Shown piece by piece: positions 31,136 through 42,214 of a DNA stretch of 64,000 nt (its first letter is position 1; each line of letters starts with the position of its first letter). The translations under genes and the position numbers were made by a program. The notes below the pieces were generated by a model, which ran no database searches, was not told where the DNA came from, and was given only the letters and a program-made list of their open reading frames with translations. The stretch is from Agarophyton chilense (Eukaryota; Rhodophyta; Florideophyceae; Gracilariales; Gracilariaceae). Location of the stretch: contig JARGXX010000115.1 in the NCBI GenBank assembly GCA_030374765.1, positions 496,001-560,000 of the forward strand, given 5' to 3'.

Positions 31136-32615
31136 GTGAATAGTCTAATTTATTTGCAACAATTGATTCAGAAAGTCTGCAGATACGCATTCAACCCTTT
31201 GAAGAGAAACATGATTACAAATTGTGGCAAATTAGAATCGATTCCGCTTGTCAAGCAAAAGGAATCGGGGAAGTTCTTTGCCAGGTTAGAAATCTTTTCA
31301 CCTCAAATGAAGAGAAGAAAGCCGTGTGGGAGTTCAGTAAAAAGAGAGCTAGTGGACTGATTGTCTCTGCTCTTTCGGATAAAGCTCTGCGCGTCGTTCA
31401 GGGCGATATTGGAAACCAGTGCAAAATGCTAAAACGTCTAGATGACCGCTTTGCGTCGAAAACAGCAGCTTTTCACATTTTGAAGATGTGCGCTCTAATC
31501 AACATGCGGTATTCTAACATCCAACAGAATATTGGCCGCCATATTGATAAAATGGATGGCGTTATCCACCAACTGACAGCAATGGATACAAAACTCTGGA
31601 TGAACTCTCAGTAGCTCTCTTGGTATCTTCCATCTGCGCAACTGAGCTCCATCCTGCTTTTGGTGCAATTAAAACCTTATCTTCGGACAACACGACTTGC
31701 GAATATGTTGCCTCTCGTCTGCTTGACGAAGTCAGAACAATGGACAAACAAAAATCCGAGCGAGCGACTGCTGCCCACCCAATATGCGCTATTTGCAGCA
31801 AAGAAAACCATACAACTGCTCGGTGTTACTTGAATCCTTTGAATCCAAAGAAGCGTCTCAAACGGTCTGAGGATCTATTTGATAAGAACCAGAATGAGGA
31901 CTGTAAAGAAGAGGTCTCTAAAGGTAACCAGAAACCCACGAATCGTGCCGCCGTATCAAGAGCATATGCCATGACTGCCAGAGCTCCTAAAAACAATGTT
32001 TTGATGCTGGACTCTGGTTCGACGGCTTATTTGACTTCTTCTTCTAGCCAGCTTGAGAGAAGCTCCCACTGTAATGTTCCCATAGCATTGGGTGACGACT
32101 CCGAAATCACGGCGTTAGAGAAAGGTGTGATGCCAGTGAATTGGTCATACGATGGGATGATCACCATGGTTACTCTCAGCAACAAACTTGTCGCCCCGGA
32201 CATTGCCACTAATCTTCTGTCGATTCCCGCACTCACGGCGAAGAAGCTAGCTGTTTTTTTCCTTTCAGAAGTTGCGCACATTATTGATCTTACGGACGAT
32301 CTACGAATTATTGGGAGCGCTCCAAGCAGTACAGATGGGCTGTACTACATTGCTGTAGAATGCTCAACAGCAACTGATTCCACTGTGTCTCATCTCTCTC
32401 AGCAAACGTCCGCTATGATGGCCCTTGTACAGGACATTTTAGCAAGTGCTGTTGACAGTGATCTTGAGTCGGACTCGGAATGCGCTTCAGGTCCAGATTC
32501 TGCTTCTTCCATGACCACGGAAGACAACTATACATCTAAAGATGTCACCGAGGAAATTAATGTTTCCAATAACGACCAAAATATAAGTGTTCGGGCAGGA
32601 GATATTGCCCTTTGA
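31136..32615 (+). pseudogene. gag: copia F Gag and protease
   Basis: Capsid of the UBN2/copia type: EEKHDYKLWQIRIDSACQAK, DRFASKTAAFHILKMC, then after a 1-nt frameshift near 31593 LLDEVRTMDKQKSERATAAH. Next come an intact CCHC knuckle, CAICSKENHTTARC, and a protease with VLMLDSGSTAYLTSSS (D-S-G). Another frame change lies near 31200 at the start of gag. The open stretch ends with TGA at 32613. Confidence 0.75.
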
Positions 32616-35321
32616 CATAATCGTTTTGGGCACACAGCAACAAAGTCAGAAGTAAAGATTTTGCTTCAAAAGCAACTGCTTCCGATTATTAGAAACGGAA
32701 CACCGGAGTGTATCCCCTGTGTTCGAGGAAAGTTTCGTCAAAGTTTTAATGGTTTTCTCACTTCAGCGTCACGACCAGGTCACCTTCACACGGATATCGC
32801 CTACGTTGGAACTGAGTCTGACAGAAGACATGCTTAATATTTGGTCATCGTTGATGAGTGCACGCGATACCTTTTCTCTGCGCCTCTTGTCAGAAAAGCT
32901 GATGCCTCCGCTATTATCATAGAGTTTGTCAAATGGTTTGAACTTCAGTCGTAACATTCGGTGCTGTCCTTGCATTCAGATGGTGGTTCAGAGTTTTTCA
33001 AGGCGCAGAAGGCCTTAAAACGCGACGGCATTGAAATCACTACAACTTCAGCGTACTCTCCGTCATCCAATGGTTTGGCCGAAAGAAACGTAAGAATTCC
33101 CATGGGACCAATTCGTGCATGATTGCAACAGGCCAAACTTCCTCTTTCATTCTGGCCGGATGCTCAACGCCACGCAGTATTCTGCAAAAACGTGAAGATT
33201 CATCACAGCACTGGAAAAATCCCCTTTGTCTATTTATTTGGGGAGCTTCCCCATGATGTAAAACACCTCCGCACATTTGGCTGCAGAGTGCTTGTCGAAT
33301 TTAATCCAGGTACTCGGAAGAAAATGGAATCTCGTCTTGTTGAAGGTATCAATCTTGGACATATCTGTGGTGGAATGTACAAAACACTCACAAGAGATGG
33401 AATTAAGCATACCAATCATGTCCGCTTCCTTGAAGAAGAGTTTTCGGGCCTATCACTTGTCAATGAGACATCACCTCATTCACGATTCACTTCAGTATTT
33501 ATTTCTGCTGGATATGAGTCAAGTGCTAATGAGGATGATACAGCATCAGAACCCAGAAACATATTAGTCTCTACCAATGAAACTGACAATGATTCGAAGG
33601 ACCCCACATGCAGTGCTTTGAGTGGACTCACTCACTACCCCGAGAATCCTTCCACATATGATCCCAACTTAGGTGGGTACCCGTATGACTTTGCAGACGA
33701 GACTGTTAATGCAGCCCGTACTCTTCCGGACACGATCAGCACTACAGACGAACCTACTTTGAAGCAGGCACTTTCTTCCCCTGAAGCGTGTCACTGGATG
33801 GATGCCATTCGCGCAAAATTCGAAACAATTCGTGCATTGGGTACGTATGAAGACGCCTCTTCCAACCATGGTCAACCCATTCCTTCAAGTTTCATATTCC
33901 GCTTGAGACGAGATCACCTTGGAAAACCTATTCGATTTAAGGCCAGATTGGTTGCTCGAGGAAATTTCCAACACATTTCCGATTCAAACAGCCTTTATGC
34001 ACCTGTGCTAAATTTTGAAAATTTTCGTGTGATACTAGTAATCGCGACGGCTTTGAAGTGGGATCGTCAACACATCCATGTAAAGGGTGCTTTTCTTCAT
34101 GCAACCATACCTGCGGACAATCCAGTTTGGATCAAACTCCCTAAACTTTCTGGAGCGGACGAAGTTATTGGACGAATTGTCAAACTCGTGAAGTCCCTGT
34201 ATGGCACAAGGGAGGCCCCAAGACTCTTGTTTGATAATTTATCTGCTTATCTATGTTCCACTGGCTTTACACTGCTGCAATCAGCACAGTGCGTTTTCAT
34301 AATGAAGGAAAGTGATGATATGGCCGTTGTCTTGGCATACGTAGATGATCTCAGCATCTTTGGCCCTCCTCATCTGACAATGTGGGTCAAAAAGAAGCTT
34401 TGTGAACATTACGACATTTTGGATCTAGGGAAACCCGACCTGTATCTTGGAGTCTCTATTGAAGAGAAGCCCACGGGAATTATTCTGCATCAGCGTCCTT
34501 TGATTTTGCGAATCATCAACATGTGTCGTCTGAACGAAGCGTTACCGTCACAGTATCCACTGCCGCAAACGCATTGTCTCTATGATGCAGTAGTAGCTCC
34601 TACTGACTCCGAAAAGACCTCTATGCTGATTGTACCATACAAAGAAGTACTTGGATCTTTATTATTTTTGAGCACGCGCACCAGACCCGATCTCGCCACA
34701 GCAGTTTCCATGCTTGGCAAATTTTCTTCTAATCCTTTGCCTCAACATTGGAATTGTATGAAAAGGGTGGTGCGTTATCTAATCCACACTGTCAAGTACG
34801 GTTTGGAGATTCCGCATTCTTCGTCCACTACTGTAGCAGCGTGGTCAGATGCAGAATGGGGTCTTGATCTGGACAAACGTCGTTCAAGGGGAGGTTTTGT
34901 TATAGCCATTGGTGACGTTCCTGTGATTTGGAGCTCAAACCTGCAGAAGTCTTCGGCTCTATCTACAACGGAAGCTGAGTTCTACGCAATTTCGGAATGT
35001 ATCAAACAGTTGTCCTGGCTTAAGAACATTATCTGTGAACTTGGAATCAATTTGCATAATCCTGTACCATTATATCAGGACAACTTAGGAGCCATATCTT
35101 GGACGAAGACCGACTTTGAAATGCGCAAGGTCAAACACATTGATCTTCGTCATCATCATATATTGGATGCCGTGCATAACCGGTTTGTTTCAATTCATCA
35201 TGTCTCGTCTGCCAAAAACCGAGCAAACTTTTTTACGAAGTCTTTGATTGGCAATGCGTTTACATCACACCGTGACGCATTGCGGATTGGGCCCTTAGTG
35301 GTCGAGGGGGGATCTCAGTGA
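32616..35321 (+). pseudogene. pol: copia F integrase - reverse transcriptase - RNase H
   Basis: Same frame as the protease, with in-frame TAA near 32834, TAA near 32953 and TGA at about 33120, then 732 open codons. Integrase: HNRFGHTATKSEVKIL and CIPCVRGKF (zinc site), HTDIAYVG, LHSDGGSEFF, SPSSNGLAERN (D, D, E). RT: VWIKLPKLSG, SLYGTREAPRLLF, VLAYVDDLSIFG (intact YVDD). RNase H: WSDAEWGLDLDKRRSRGG, STTEAEFYAISE, HIDLRHHHILD. The RT/RNase H half is intact. The stops lie only in the integrase half. Confidence 0.85.
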
Positions 35322-35543
35322 CTACTCACTTATAATGCCTGTATATTTGCATTTGTATTTTATTTGCATTGGCATCACGAGAGCATTGTTGTATTTACAT
35401 TTTCAGCACGAGAGCATCATAGAACAGTTGCTCTCTCGTTAGTAACATTCTTGCCTATAAAGAGAGGACTTCTGTTCTGCCTCACTCAGAACAGAAGTCC
35501 TCAACTCACATCGTCTTGTTTTCAACCGGCCGACCTTCTAGGA
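35313..35543 (+). repeat. right LTR of copia F
   Basis: 231 bp, about nine differences from the left LTR. The same TATAAAG and 15-bp hairpin (35465-35479 with 35487-35501) are kept. Preceded by the polypurine tract and followed by CTGCC. Confidence 0.9.
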
Positions 35544-35715
35544 CTGCCTCTCCCTATCCTTGGCAAACACTTGTGAGCTAAATCTCCTACCTTCCGATTC
35601 CCTTTCAACCGAACTCGGCGATGACTCCACAATCCTTATCTTTTCCCAAGCCCGGGCCAAGATCGTCTTCGGCCTCATCTGATGGGGCTATATTTGAAGC
35701 CGAGTTGATAGTATT

Positions 35716-35986
35716 TGTTGATGGCTACGCATGCTAGTGCTTGATAGATTGGTCATCAATTCGAACGGCCTAGTCGTATTAGGTCGTAGTATAGAAGTAG
35801 TACCTTCGTAACCCAAAGAAGTTGGGTTATAGCAGCCCAAAGAAACAGGACCCTCTTTCGCCATCTGCCCGAACGCGGCATTATAAAAACCCGGACCCGA
35901 TTGAATACATCGAGTCCGGAGGCATCCTTGAACGGGCTTTGAAGGCCTTTGGGCCTATTCTCTCTTCCCGCACGATAGCGCGGCGC
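35716..35986 (+). repeat. left LTR of element D
   Basis: 271 bp from TGTTGATGGCTACGC to GCGCGGCGC, matching 47601-47871 (also 271 bp) base for base except for scattered substitutions. Contains TATAAAA (35882-35888) and a hairpin AACCCAA/TTGGGTT near 35811-35829. Confidence 0.75.
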
Positions 35987-36129
35987 CGAACGTGTGAAAG
36001 CCATCAATGCCAGCGAAAGCGAAAAAAACGGTGCGATAGAGAAGAACAACTTCCATGATTGGCACAAGCATTGTTTGAACAGGGGAGAATGTTCAGGAAC
36101 GCTTTTGGTCAGCAGATTCTCTGACATTG

Positions 36130-37024
36130 TCGTAGAATGACCTCTGAGGTATGCTACTGTCTTGTATCGAGAGCGTGGTGACGCTCAATCTTAGAAGGTA
36201 GACGTAAAAAAACCTCGATAGTAACACGGCACCGTGAAAACCCGCAAGGGCAAACGGCGGGGCAACTAGCCTATACCGTGTAGGTGAACGATGGTAGGCG
36301 TCGACGGGCGGGAAAGCCTGTGTGGTAGTTGAGAAACAATAAACCAAAAGGTATAGTCGTGACCCAAGTGATGCCGGCCTTTATCAGATAAGGAGGGGGG
36401 AGGTGCTGTTCCCTATATGCAGTGGACTGCACTCTCCAGATCACCCGGGAGGTGCCAGCAAGACACGGTCTCTGACTTAGTGTCAGAGACCTGGCCAGCA
36501 CTGGCTACAGTGTCAGGTGGCCACTCCACTACTGTACTAAAATAAATATAATTACAATTACAATTACTAACAATTACTCAACCAGAAGGTACATGTCAAC
36601 ACTACACGTGGCTGACAACACCTGGATGGTAGCTCGCCTGGAGCTGCGTGGCCGATGATCCCTCGCATCCATCACCTACAAAGGGAGTGTAGTATATCGA
36701 CACCCTCAGAGGTCAAACCTTCTGCCACTATACGACAGACCCCCTTCCTACCCGTGAGACAAGCCCCGTGTCTCCTTCCATTAAACCATAGAGGTAAAGC
36801 GAGCGACATCTGCGCGGGCATCGGAGTGATGTCGCACCTTTCTCGGTTTCTCAAACTTCGTTTTCCTCCTAGGTACCTGCGCGCGCCGTCCCGCCTGGTC
36901 GTTCCCTGAAGGTCGTAAGACGCCTACCCCTACGGGTGTGACTCCTACTCAAACGAGCTCCTCGCGGGTTGGTGGTCCGATTGGACCTCTGTGGGCGAGT
37001 ATTGCTCGTCCTCCTCCTCAATAT
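36130..37024. other. region expected to hold the 3' LTR of gypsy A2
   Basis: Non-coding. Contains a perfect 10-bp hairpin GGTCTCTGAC-ttagt-GTCAGAGACC (36467-36491), an A/T-rich run with repeats of aattac (36545-36585) and a polypurine-like aaggaggggggagg (36389-36402). No convincing match to the presumed 5' LTR of A2 (43785-44425) was found by eye, so the boundary is open. Confidence 0.35.
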
Positions 37025-37540
37025 ATGATGGATTCTGTGGCCGGGGTCGGTTTGCTGGCTCGAATTCGCCAGGCTTGCGTCACCAACTTTCAGAGAGCTG
37101 GGTTTACATCCGTGATTGCAGCATTAACGCCCCTTGAAGGTTTGCTGCCGCGCCATGCGCAATACATGAAGGCGCTGAACCAACTTGGTGAGTTTTGGAA
37201 TCAGTTCCAGTTGGACATGTACCAACTGGCCACCCGTCAGGTTGTCAATCTGGCGAGCGTCTCTGCTGCTGCGCCATCTGATCCTTTGACAGATCCCCAT
37301 CTAGGTGCTAGCTCGAACCCTGCGGTTTTGCAACCCGCTCCCGCGGTTCCTCCCGCTCATCCTCTTTTGGTTTCGATTCCTTTCCCCAATGGCGGGGCTA
37401 CCGCTCCTTCGTTACCTTCTAGGTCGATGGCTCCAAGCATTTCTGCAAGTTTTCCTCCGTGGGTAGTCAATAACACGGGTCCTCCTGATCCCACTGCTCC
37501 TAAACCGCCAGGTCCTTCTACTCCCGGATTCGGGGGCTAG
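37025..37540 (+). CDS. antisense ORF downstream of gypsy A2 pol
   Basis: The first ATG at 37025 (open from 36938 with GTG) gives 171 aa. The N-terminal half is helical and amphipathic (GLLARIRQACVTNFQRAGFT, LNQLGEFWNQFQLDMYQL); the C-terminal half is Pro/Ser/Ala-rich and disordered (PAVPPAHPLL, DPTAPKPPGPSTPGFGG). It converges on the A2 chromodomain end at 37776 with a 235-bp pyrimidine-rich spacer. The placement is the same as the antisense ORF of element B, but I see no sequence similarity between the two products. Family unknown; the helical part followed by a Pro-rich tail is Gag-like in shape only. Confidence 0.5.
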   Translation: MMDSVAGVGLLARIRQACVTNFQRAGFTSVIAALTPLEGLLPRHAQYMKALNQLGEFWNQFQLDMYQLATRQVVNLASVSAAAPSDPLTDPHLGASSNPAVLQPAPAVPPAHPLLVSIPFPNGGATAPSLPSRSMAPSISASFPPWVVNNTGPPDPTAPKPPGPSTPGFGG

Positions 37541-37775
37541 ACTTTCTGTCGCATCACATTTGAGGTTCTTGAGGCGGCCGCCTGCCACTTGACTTCCTTT
37601 TTTTCTCCTTCTTCAAGTAAATTGTCGTCTCTCCTCGTCTCTTCTACTGTTACATTCGGTTGTTCTTTCGTATCCTCCCTTGTAAGTAATCTGACACGCA
37701 TATGCGTCCACCCTCTGGGAAAAACGACGTCTTCTCTCCAATTTCCTTAGGCCTGAGTACCACGAAGGTCTAAGG

Positions 37776-38006
37776 TTAGCCGTATGCAGGCATTGGCTCC
37801 TCAGGACGGCGCCAATACCTGATACGGAAGTGTGGGGGTATTGCGGCTGGGGGTTCGAGGGTGTCCCCTTCTGGTCCGCAGCCGTACCATCTTACGGTGT
37901 ATTTCAGGCCATCATAGGTTCGCGTGAAGCCTACCAGACGGTCAACGGGAAATTTCTCTGAGGTTTGGTCCTGATCTTTCGGGAGAACGCTACCTCGAGG
38001 GTTCAT
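37776..38006 (-). pseudogene. pol: A2 Pol C-terminus: chromodomain
   Basis: EKFPVDRLVGFTRTYDGLKY and WYGCGPEGDTLEP correspond to the chromodomain at the end of element B Pol (DRIVGHSYDEHGLLQY, WYGYGPEWDTPEP). Chromodomains of this kind steer integration to marked chromatin in chromoviruses. Confidence 0.7.
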
Positions 38007-38078
38007 ATGTTCCGAGTTGGGAGCTTCCTGTGTGGGAGCCGGGTCGGGAGCTCCCGCTGTTACCGTTTGAGGTTCAAT

Positions 38079-39344
38079 TTACGTCCCTGTTAGAGGGTTG
38101 TAATTCGGATCATCACGTTGAAGGTCATCGTTCACCTCAATTGGGGTGGGGTCCTCCGACGGTCGAGGGCGCAGAGCTACAGCTCTGGGCTCTCGGGCTG
38201 AGGTGCCTGCCTCAATCCGATGTTGAACCGTTTCAGGTGTTACCGAAATACGGTCAACTGATATCGTATTCGGTATTGCATCTTGTTCAACCGTAACGGT
38301 GTATTCTGATGCGTTCAATACCTTATACGGTCCCACTGATTTGGGTAGAATCTTCGAATTGATATCTCTATCAATAGCTTCATCGTCCGCTTCATCACCC
38401 GGTCGTGGTCGTTTACCTGAATGCGGGTTGTCTATGTAGACAAATTGTCCCGAAGATACAGAGACCACTTTGGTTACACTACGGTCGTAGTCGGCCTTGT
38501 ACCGCTTCTGGGCTGCAGTGAGGCGGCTCTCTGCATGTTTGAGAGCCCTCCTCAACCTCACAAGGGTATTTAGCTTGACCTGGGCAGGGTTCAGTGTGCC
38601 AGCTGCAGTGCTGGTGGTATGATCTCCCTGCACTACAATACCTGGGGGGTGTCGCGAAAGAACCAAATCAAAGGGAGTGGTCTACGTTGACCGGTGTACC
38701 TGAAGGTTATAGGAGTAGGTGAGCGGTTGCACCAGCTCATTCCACCCAGTTTGGTGCTCCTCCGTATAGTGTCGTAGCCTTGATACCAATGTGTGGTTAA
38801 AGCGCTCGACCTGTCCGTTCGTCTGCGGGTGGTAGGCAGTAGTTAAATAGTGCTTGATACCCAAGAGGTTACAGACTGCTTCAAAGAATTTCGATGCCAG
38901 GTTTGAACCATTATCGGTAAGTAGGTACAGTGGTGCACAATACGGGTAAACCCCATTGTTGAGGAACGCGATCGCCAGCGTTGTTGACTTCGTTTCCTTT
39001 AAAGGTATCGCTCTCGTGAGCTTCGAGAACCTGTCGGTGATCACTAGAATGTGCTGATACCGGTTCTTGGTCTTTGGAAGTGGTCCTAGAAGGTCTATCG
39101 CAACAAACTCCATCAGACCCGCTGCTGGAAACAGCTTGAGTTACTTTCGATGCTTTTGAATACCACCGCGGGTACGAACACAAGATTCACATTGACCTAC
39201 AAAGGTATAGACATCATGGGCCATATGAGGCCAATAGAACCGTTGCCTCAAGGTGTAATACATCCTGGTGGCACCAGGGTGTCCCGATAGTCGCGAGTAG
39301 TGCGCGAGATACAAGACTCTCGGGCGAAGCGCATTCGGAACCAC
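38079..39344 (-). pseudogene. pol: A2 integrase
   Basis: 39344-39141 carries the zinc finger (HYSRLSGHPGATRM and CESCVRTR). 39113-38682 carries the catalytic core (EFVAIDLLGPLPKT, LLTDNGSNLASKF, HPQTNGQVERFN). A stop near 38680 and a frame change separate the C-terminal part 38666-38079. Confidence 0.75.
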
Positions 39345-39346
39345 CT

Positions 39347-41154
39347 TTAAAGGCCACCATCCAAGGTTGATCTTCTCACGATGTACCCATTGTGGTCCAC
39401 ATCGAATTGTGAACCTTTGAAACCAATTTGGTCAGCCAGGGTTCTGCAGTACGCATCCTGGGCCTGTTCTCGTGGGAAGTCCTCTCGGGTTACGGGCATG
39501 ACGTTCGTTTCCTCTAGGGTCAGTATCTGCGTTTCCATGTCGATGTTTCGCAAAGCACCTTCTTCAGGTAACTCCCAACATCCTTCTAGGTGATCGCCGG
39601 TACCATTTGGGTTTGATGACATCAAAAGCAAGGGATTTCATCGTTCACAGGTTCTGTCTCTAACCCTGAGGTGTTTAAGCGTGACATAGCACCAGCTATG
39701 TTGTGCTTGATACCTGGACGGTACTGTACGTCGTATTCAAACTCCGACAGTCTCAACCTCCAACGGGCAAGTCTACCAGACGCATCTGCGAGTCCGAGGA
39801 TCCATCTGAAGGCATCGTGGTCCGGGCGCAGCGTAAAGCGCTCAACATAAAGGTATGGACGGAGCATCAACATGCTCTACACTACTGCTAGACATTCCTT
39901 CTCGGGGACCGTGTAGTTCTGCTCCGCCTCATTCATAGTGCGGCTCCAGTGCCCTATGGGTAATTTGTCTCCGTTGTGCTGCTCCTGCACGAGACAACAA
40001 CCAATTTGGGCATGGGATGCATCTGTACCCAGCGTGTACGGTAGACCTGTTTTCGGTAACGCTAAGATTGGCGGCCACAACAGCGCTCGTTTCAATTCCT
40101 CAAAGGTATCCATTTCTTCGTTCGATATATTCTCAAACCGTTCAGGTTCACCTTTCTGGAGCTTCTTGTTGAGGGGAGCCGCTATATTCGCAAATCCCTT
40201 CACGACGCGACGATAGACGTTGCATCAACCTGTAAAGGATGGTACGTCTGTCTGAGATCGTGGCACCTTGACCTCCGGTACGGCTCTAATGTTGCTCGGT
40301 GCAACCTCTAGGGTACCAGGGCCTATGATTTGGCCCAGGTATTCAACCGTTCTGGTAAAAAAGACGCATTTGCGTAGCTTCAGCGTCACCCCCGCCTCAG
40401 CTAGGAGGATTAGTACGGTGCGCACGTGAGCATAATGCTATTCTACCGATCTGGAATAGATGATTACATCATCGATGTATACCAAGGCGTTTGTCCATTT
40501 CACCTTCGAAAGGATGATGTCCAGCGCCGTTTGAAAGGTGGCTGGAGCATTGCGCAACCGGAAAGGCATCTGCGTGAAGCGAAACAAACCTGCATGGCAC
40601 GTGAAGGTCGTTTTGTCTCGATCTTACTCACCTACAGGTACCTTCCAATAACCAAAATTGGGATCCAACGTGGTAAATATCTGCGCATCTCCCAAGGAGT
40701 CGATGCAATCATCCATTCTAGGTATCGGGTACGAATCCCTGACGGTCACGCTATAGAGCCTCCTGTAGTCCACACAGAACCTCATACGGTTATTCCCTTT
40801 CTTCTGAACCAGAACCACGGGACTAGGCCAATCTGAGTTTGCTGGTTCAATTACAGATTCCTGGAGCATTCGCTCCACTTCTTTGAGTTCTACTTCTCTC
40901 CCCTTCGGACCTGCACGGTATGGTTGCTGATAAATCGGCTTCGAGTCAGGGAGGAGCTCGATGCGATGCTGTGTGGCCTTAAATTGGCCCAGATGGCCTG
41001 ACCACATGGTTTCGAACTCCTTTAGAAGGTCTAGAATACGGACTCGCAGTCGGCCCTTATCTTCACCGATCTGGACTGTATCTTTCCATTGCCTCTCAGG
41101 GTCAGGTTGCTGTTCTTTGTCTACCGATTCCTTATCGGTTACTTTTGATTCCAA
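39347..41154 (-). pseudogene. pol: A2 reverse transcriptase and RNase H
   Basis: RT: FCVDYRRLYSVTVRDSYPIP, TTLDPNFGYWKVPV, then after a stop the active site VYIDDVIIYSR (near 40470) and a stop three codons later. RNase H: LGTDASHAQIGCCLV, TVPEKECLAVV, then after another stop the DHDAFRWILGLADASG block. The order and spacing match element B Pol. At least four stops, mostly in frame. Confidence 0.75.
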
Positions 41155-42014
41155 GTTGGTGTTTCTCGATACCTTTGTGGTTGTGGACGCATTTGCGCAC
41201 CCCCTTCCTTATCAAACGCGACCTCGCCGAGATCAGCGTGAGCTACGGTGAAGACCCCTTGTGGTGCCGGTAGTGCGATGCGAACATTGGTGTTTTTCGG
41301 CAACTTCACGTCGTGACTGCTGAAGTTGCTGAGACATACCTTAAAGGGTTGATTTGGGATGTTGTCGACAATCCCGTTGGCCATCAAGGTGAGGTGTCGA
41401 TGTGCTAACCTCGGATGGTTTTGTAGTATGACCAGCCCGGGGGTCGCACACGACACCGGTACCAATATTTGGTGCATTGGCGGGATAACAACCTGTTTCG
41501 TAAGGCGCACTTTGTTGGAGACCGTTTCGGTGGATATCGCCTTCTTCGGCTTGACGAACCATCCCCGTTTGGTTTCCGTATTACCTAAAACGAGAATTCG
41601 TCCCCCGTGACGTAGGGCGACGGTATGGGAACCAGGAAGGATTGCTTTCACATGTCTGTCAATGAAGTTCGTACCTAGTAGGCAGTCTGTTGGTAAATGG
41701 TCGACAACAAAGAATCGCAGTCTTACCTTGAGGTGTCCGAGCTGCACCAAAGTGTTGAGCATACCTCGAAGGTTTAATGGGCGCTCATATGCATCCACCA
41801 GCGGGTTGTTGTCGGGAGTTCGGCTCAAGTTCCGAAGAACCACCTCAGGTATGACGCAGGAGTTCAGGACGTTTGGGCCGGCCCCCGTATCCAACACGCA
41901 GGTGACTGGAACCGCAAGGAGATCGGAGGAACACATTGAAGCACGTAATTTATAGTTGTTGTACTTCTTATGAAAAGCCGGAACTGCTTGTGACGTGTTC
42001 CTTTCCACCTTCAA
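41139..42014 (-). pseudogene. pol: A2 protease and inter-domain region
   Basis: 291 open codons with VPVTCVLDTGAGPNVLNSCV (intact D-T-G active site), LLGTNFIDRHVKAILPG (second half of the protease fold) and a linker up to the RT. Equivalent to A1 10590-11443. Confidence 0.7.
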
Positions 42015-42214
42015 GGTTCTGGGTATCGATTGGCCTTCTAATTGCAGGTTTGGGCCATTACGCCAACCATTCGGTGTTTTCCTTCTGTACCGGAGAGGTT
42101 GAGTCCAAGTTTGGTGTTTCCTCGATGGTATTGACCTGTACCGGTGTACGGGGTTGGAGAGGTAGTGAACACATTAACATAGCGGGTTGCCAGACCCCAC
42201 AGCGCGAGCGAAAA

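Larger units (their letters stand above)
30827..35543 (+). mobile_element. complete Ty1/copia retrotransposon F with 5-bp target duplication
   Basis: Two 231-bp LTRs (30827-31057 and 35313-35543) with about nine differences by eye. A half-tRNA primer-binding site touches the left LTR, and a polypurine tract (GAGGGGGGA, 35304-35312) touches the right one. The target CTGCC is duplicated at 30822-30826 and 35544-35548. The LTR ends are TCTCAG...CTAGGA rather than TG...CA. The element sits inside the protease coding region of E. Coding is in one main frame with two frameshifts in gag and four nonsense codons. Confidence 0.9.
28946..35700 (+). mobile_element. gypsy-like remnant E (gag and protease), interrupted by copia F
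   Basis: Gag pieces from 29310, then a protease motif (FHLDPGASYACL, D-P-G-A in place of D-S-G-A) at 30785-30826, where copia F is inserted. The reading resumes after F at 35549. RT and integrase are absent; the LTR of element D follows at 35716. The left boundary is uncertain. Confidence 0.5.

Noticed and set aside
36655..36909. 85-codon ORF upstream of the A2 antisense ORF as its first exon
   Set aside because: Different frame, no convincing splice sites, composition of LTR-like DNA.
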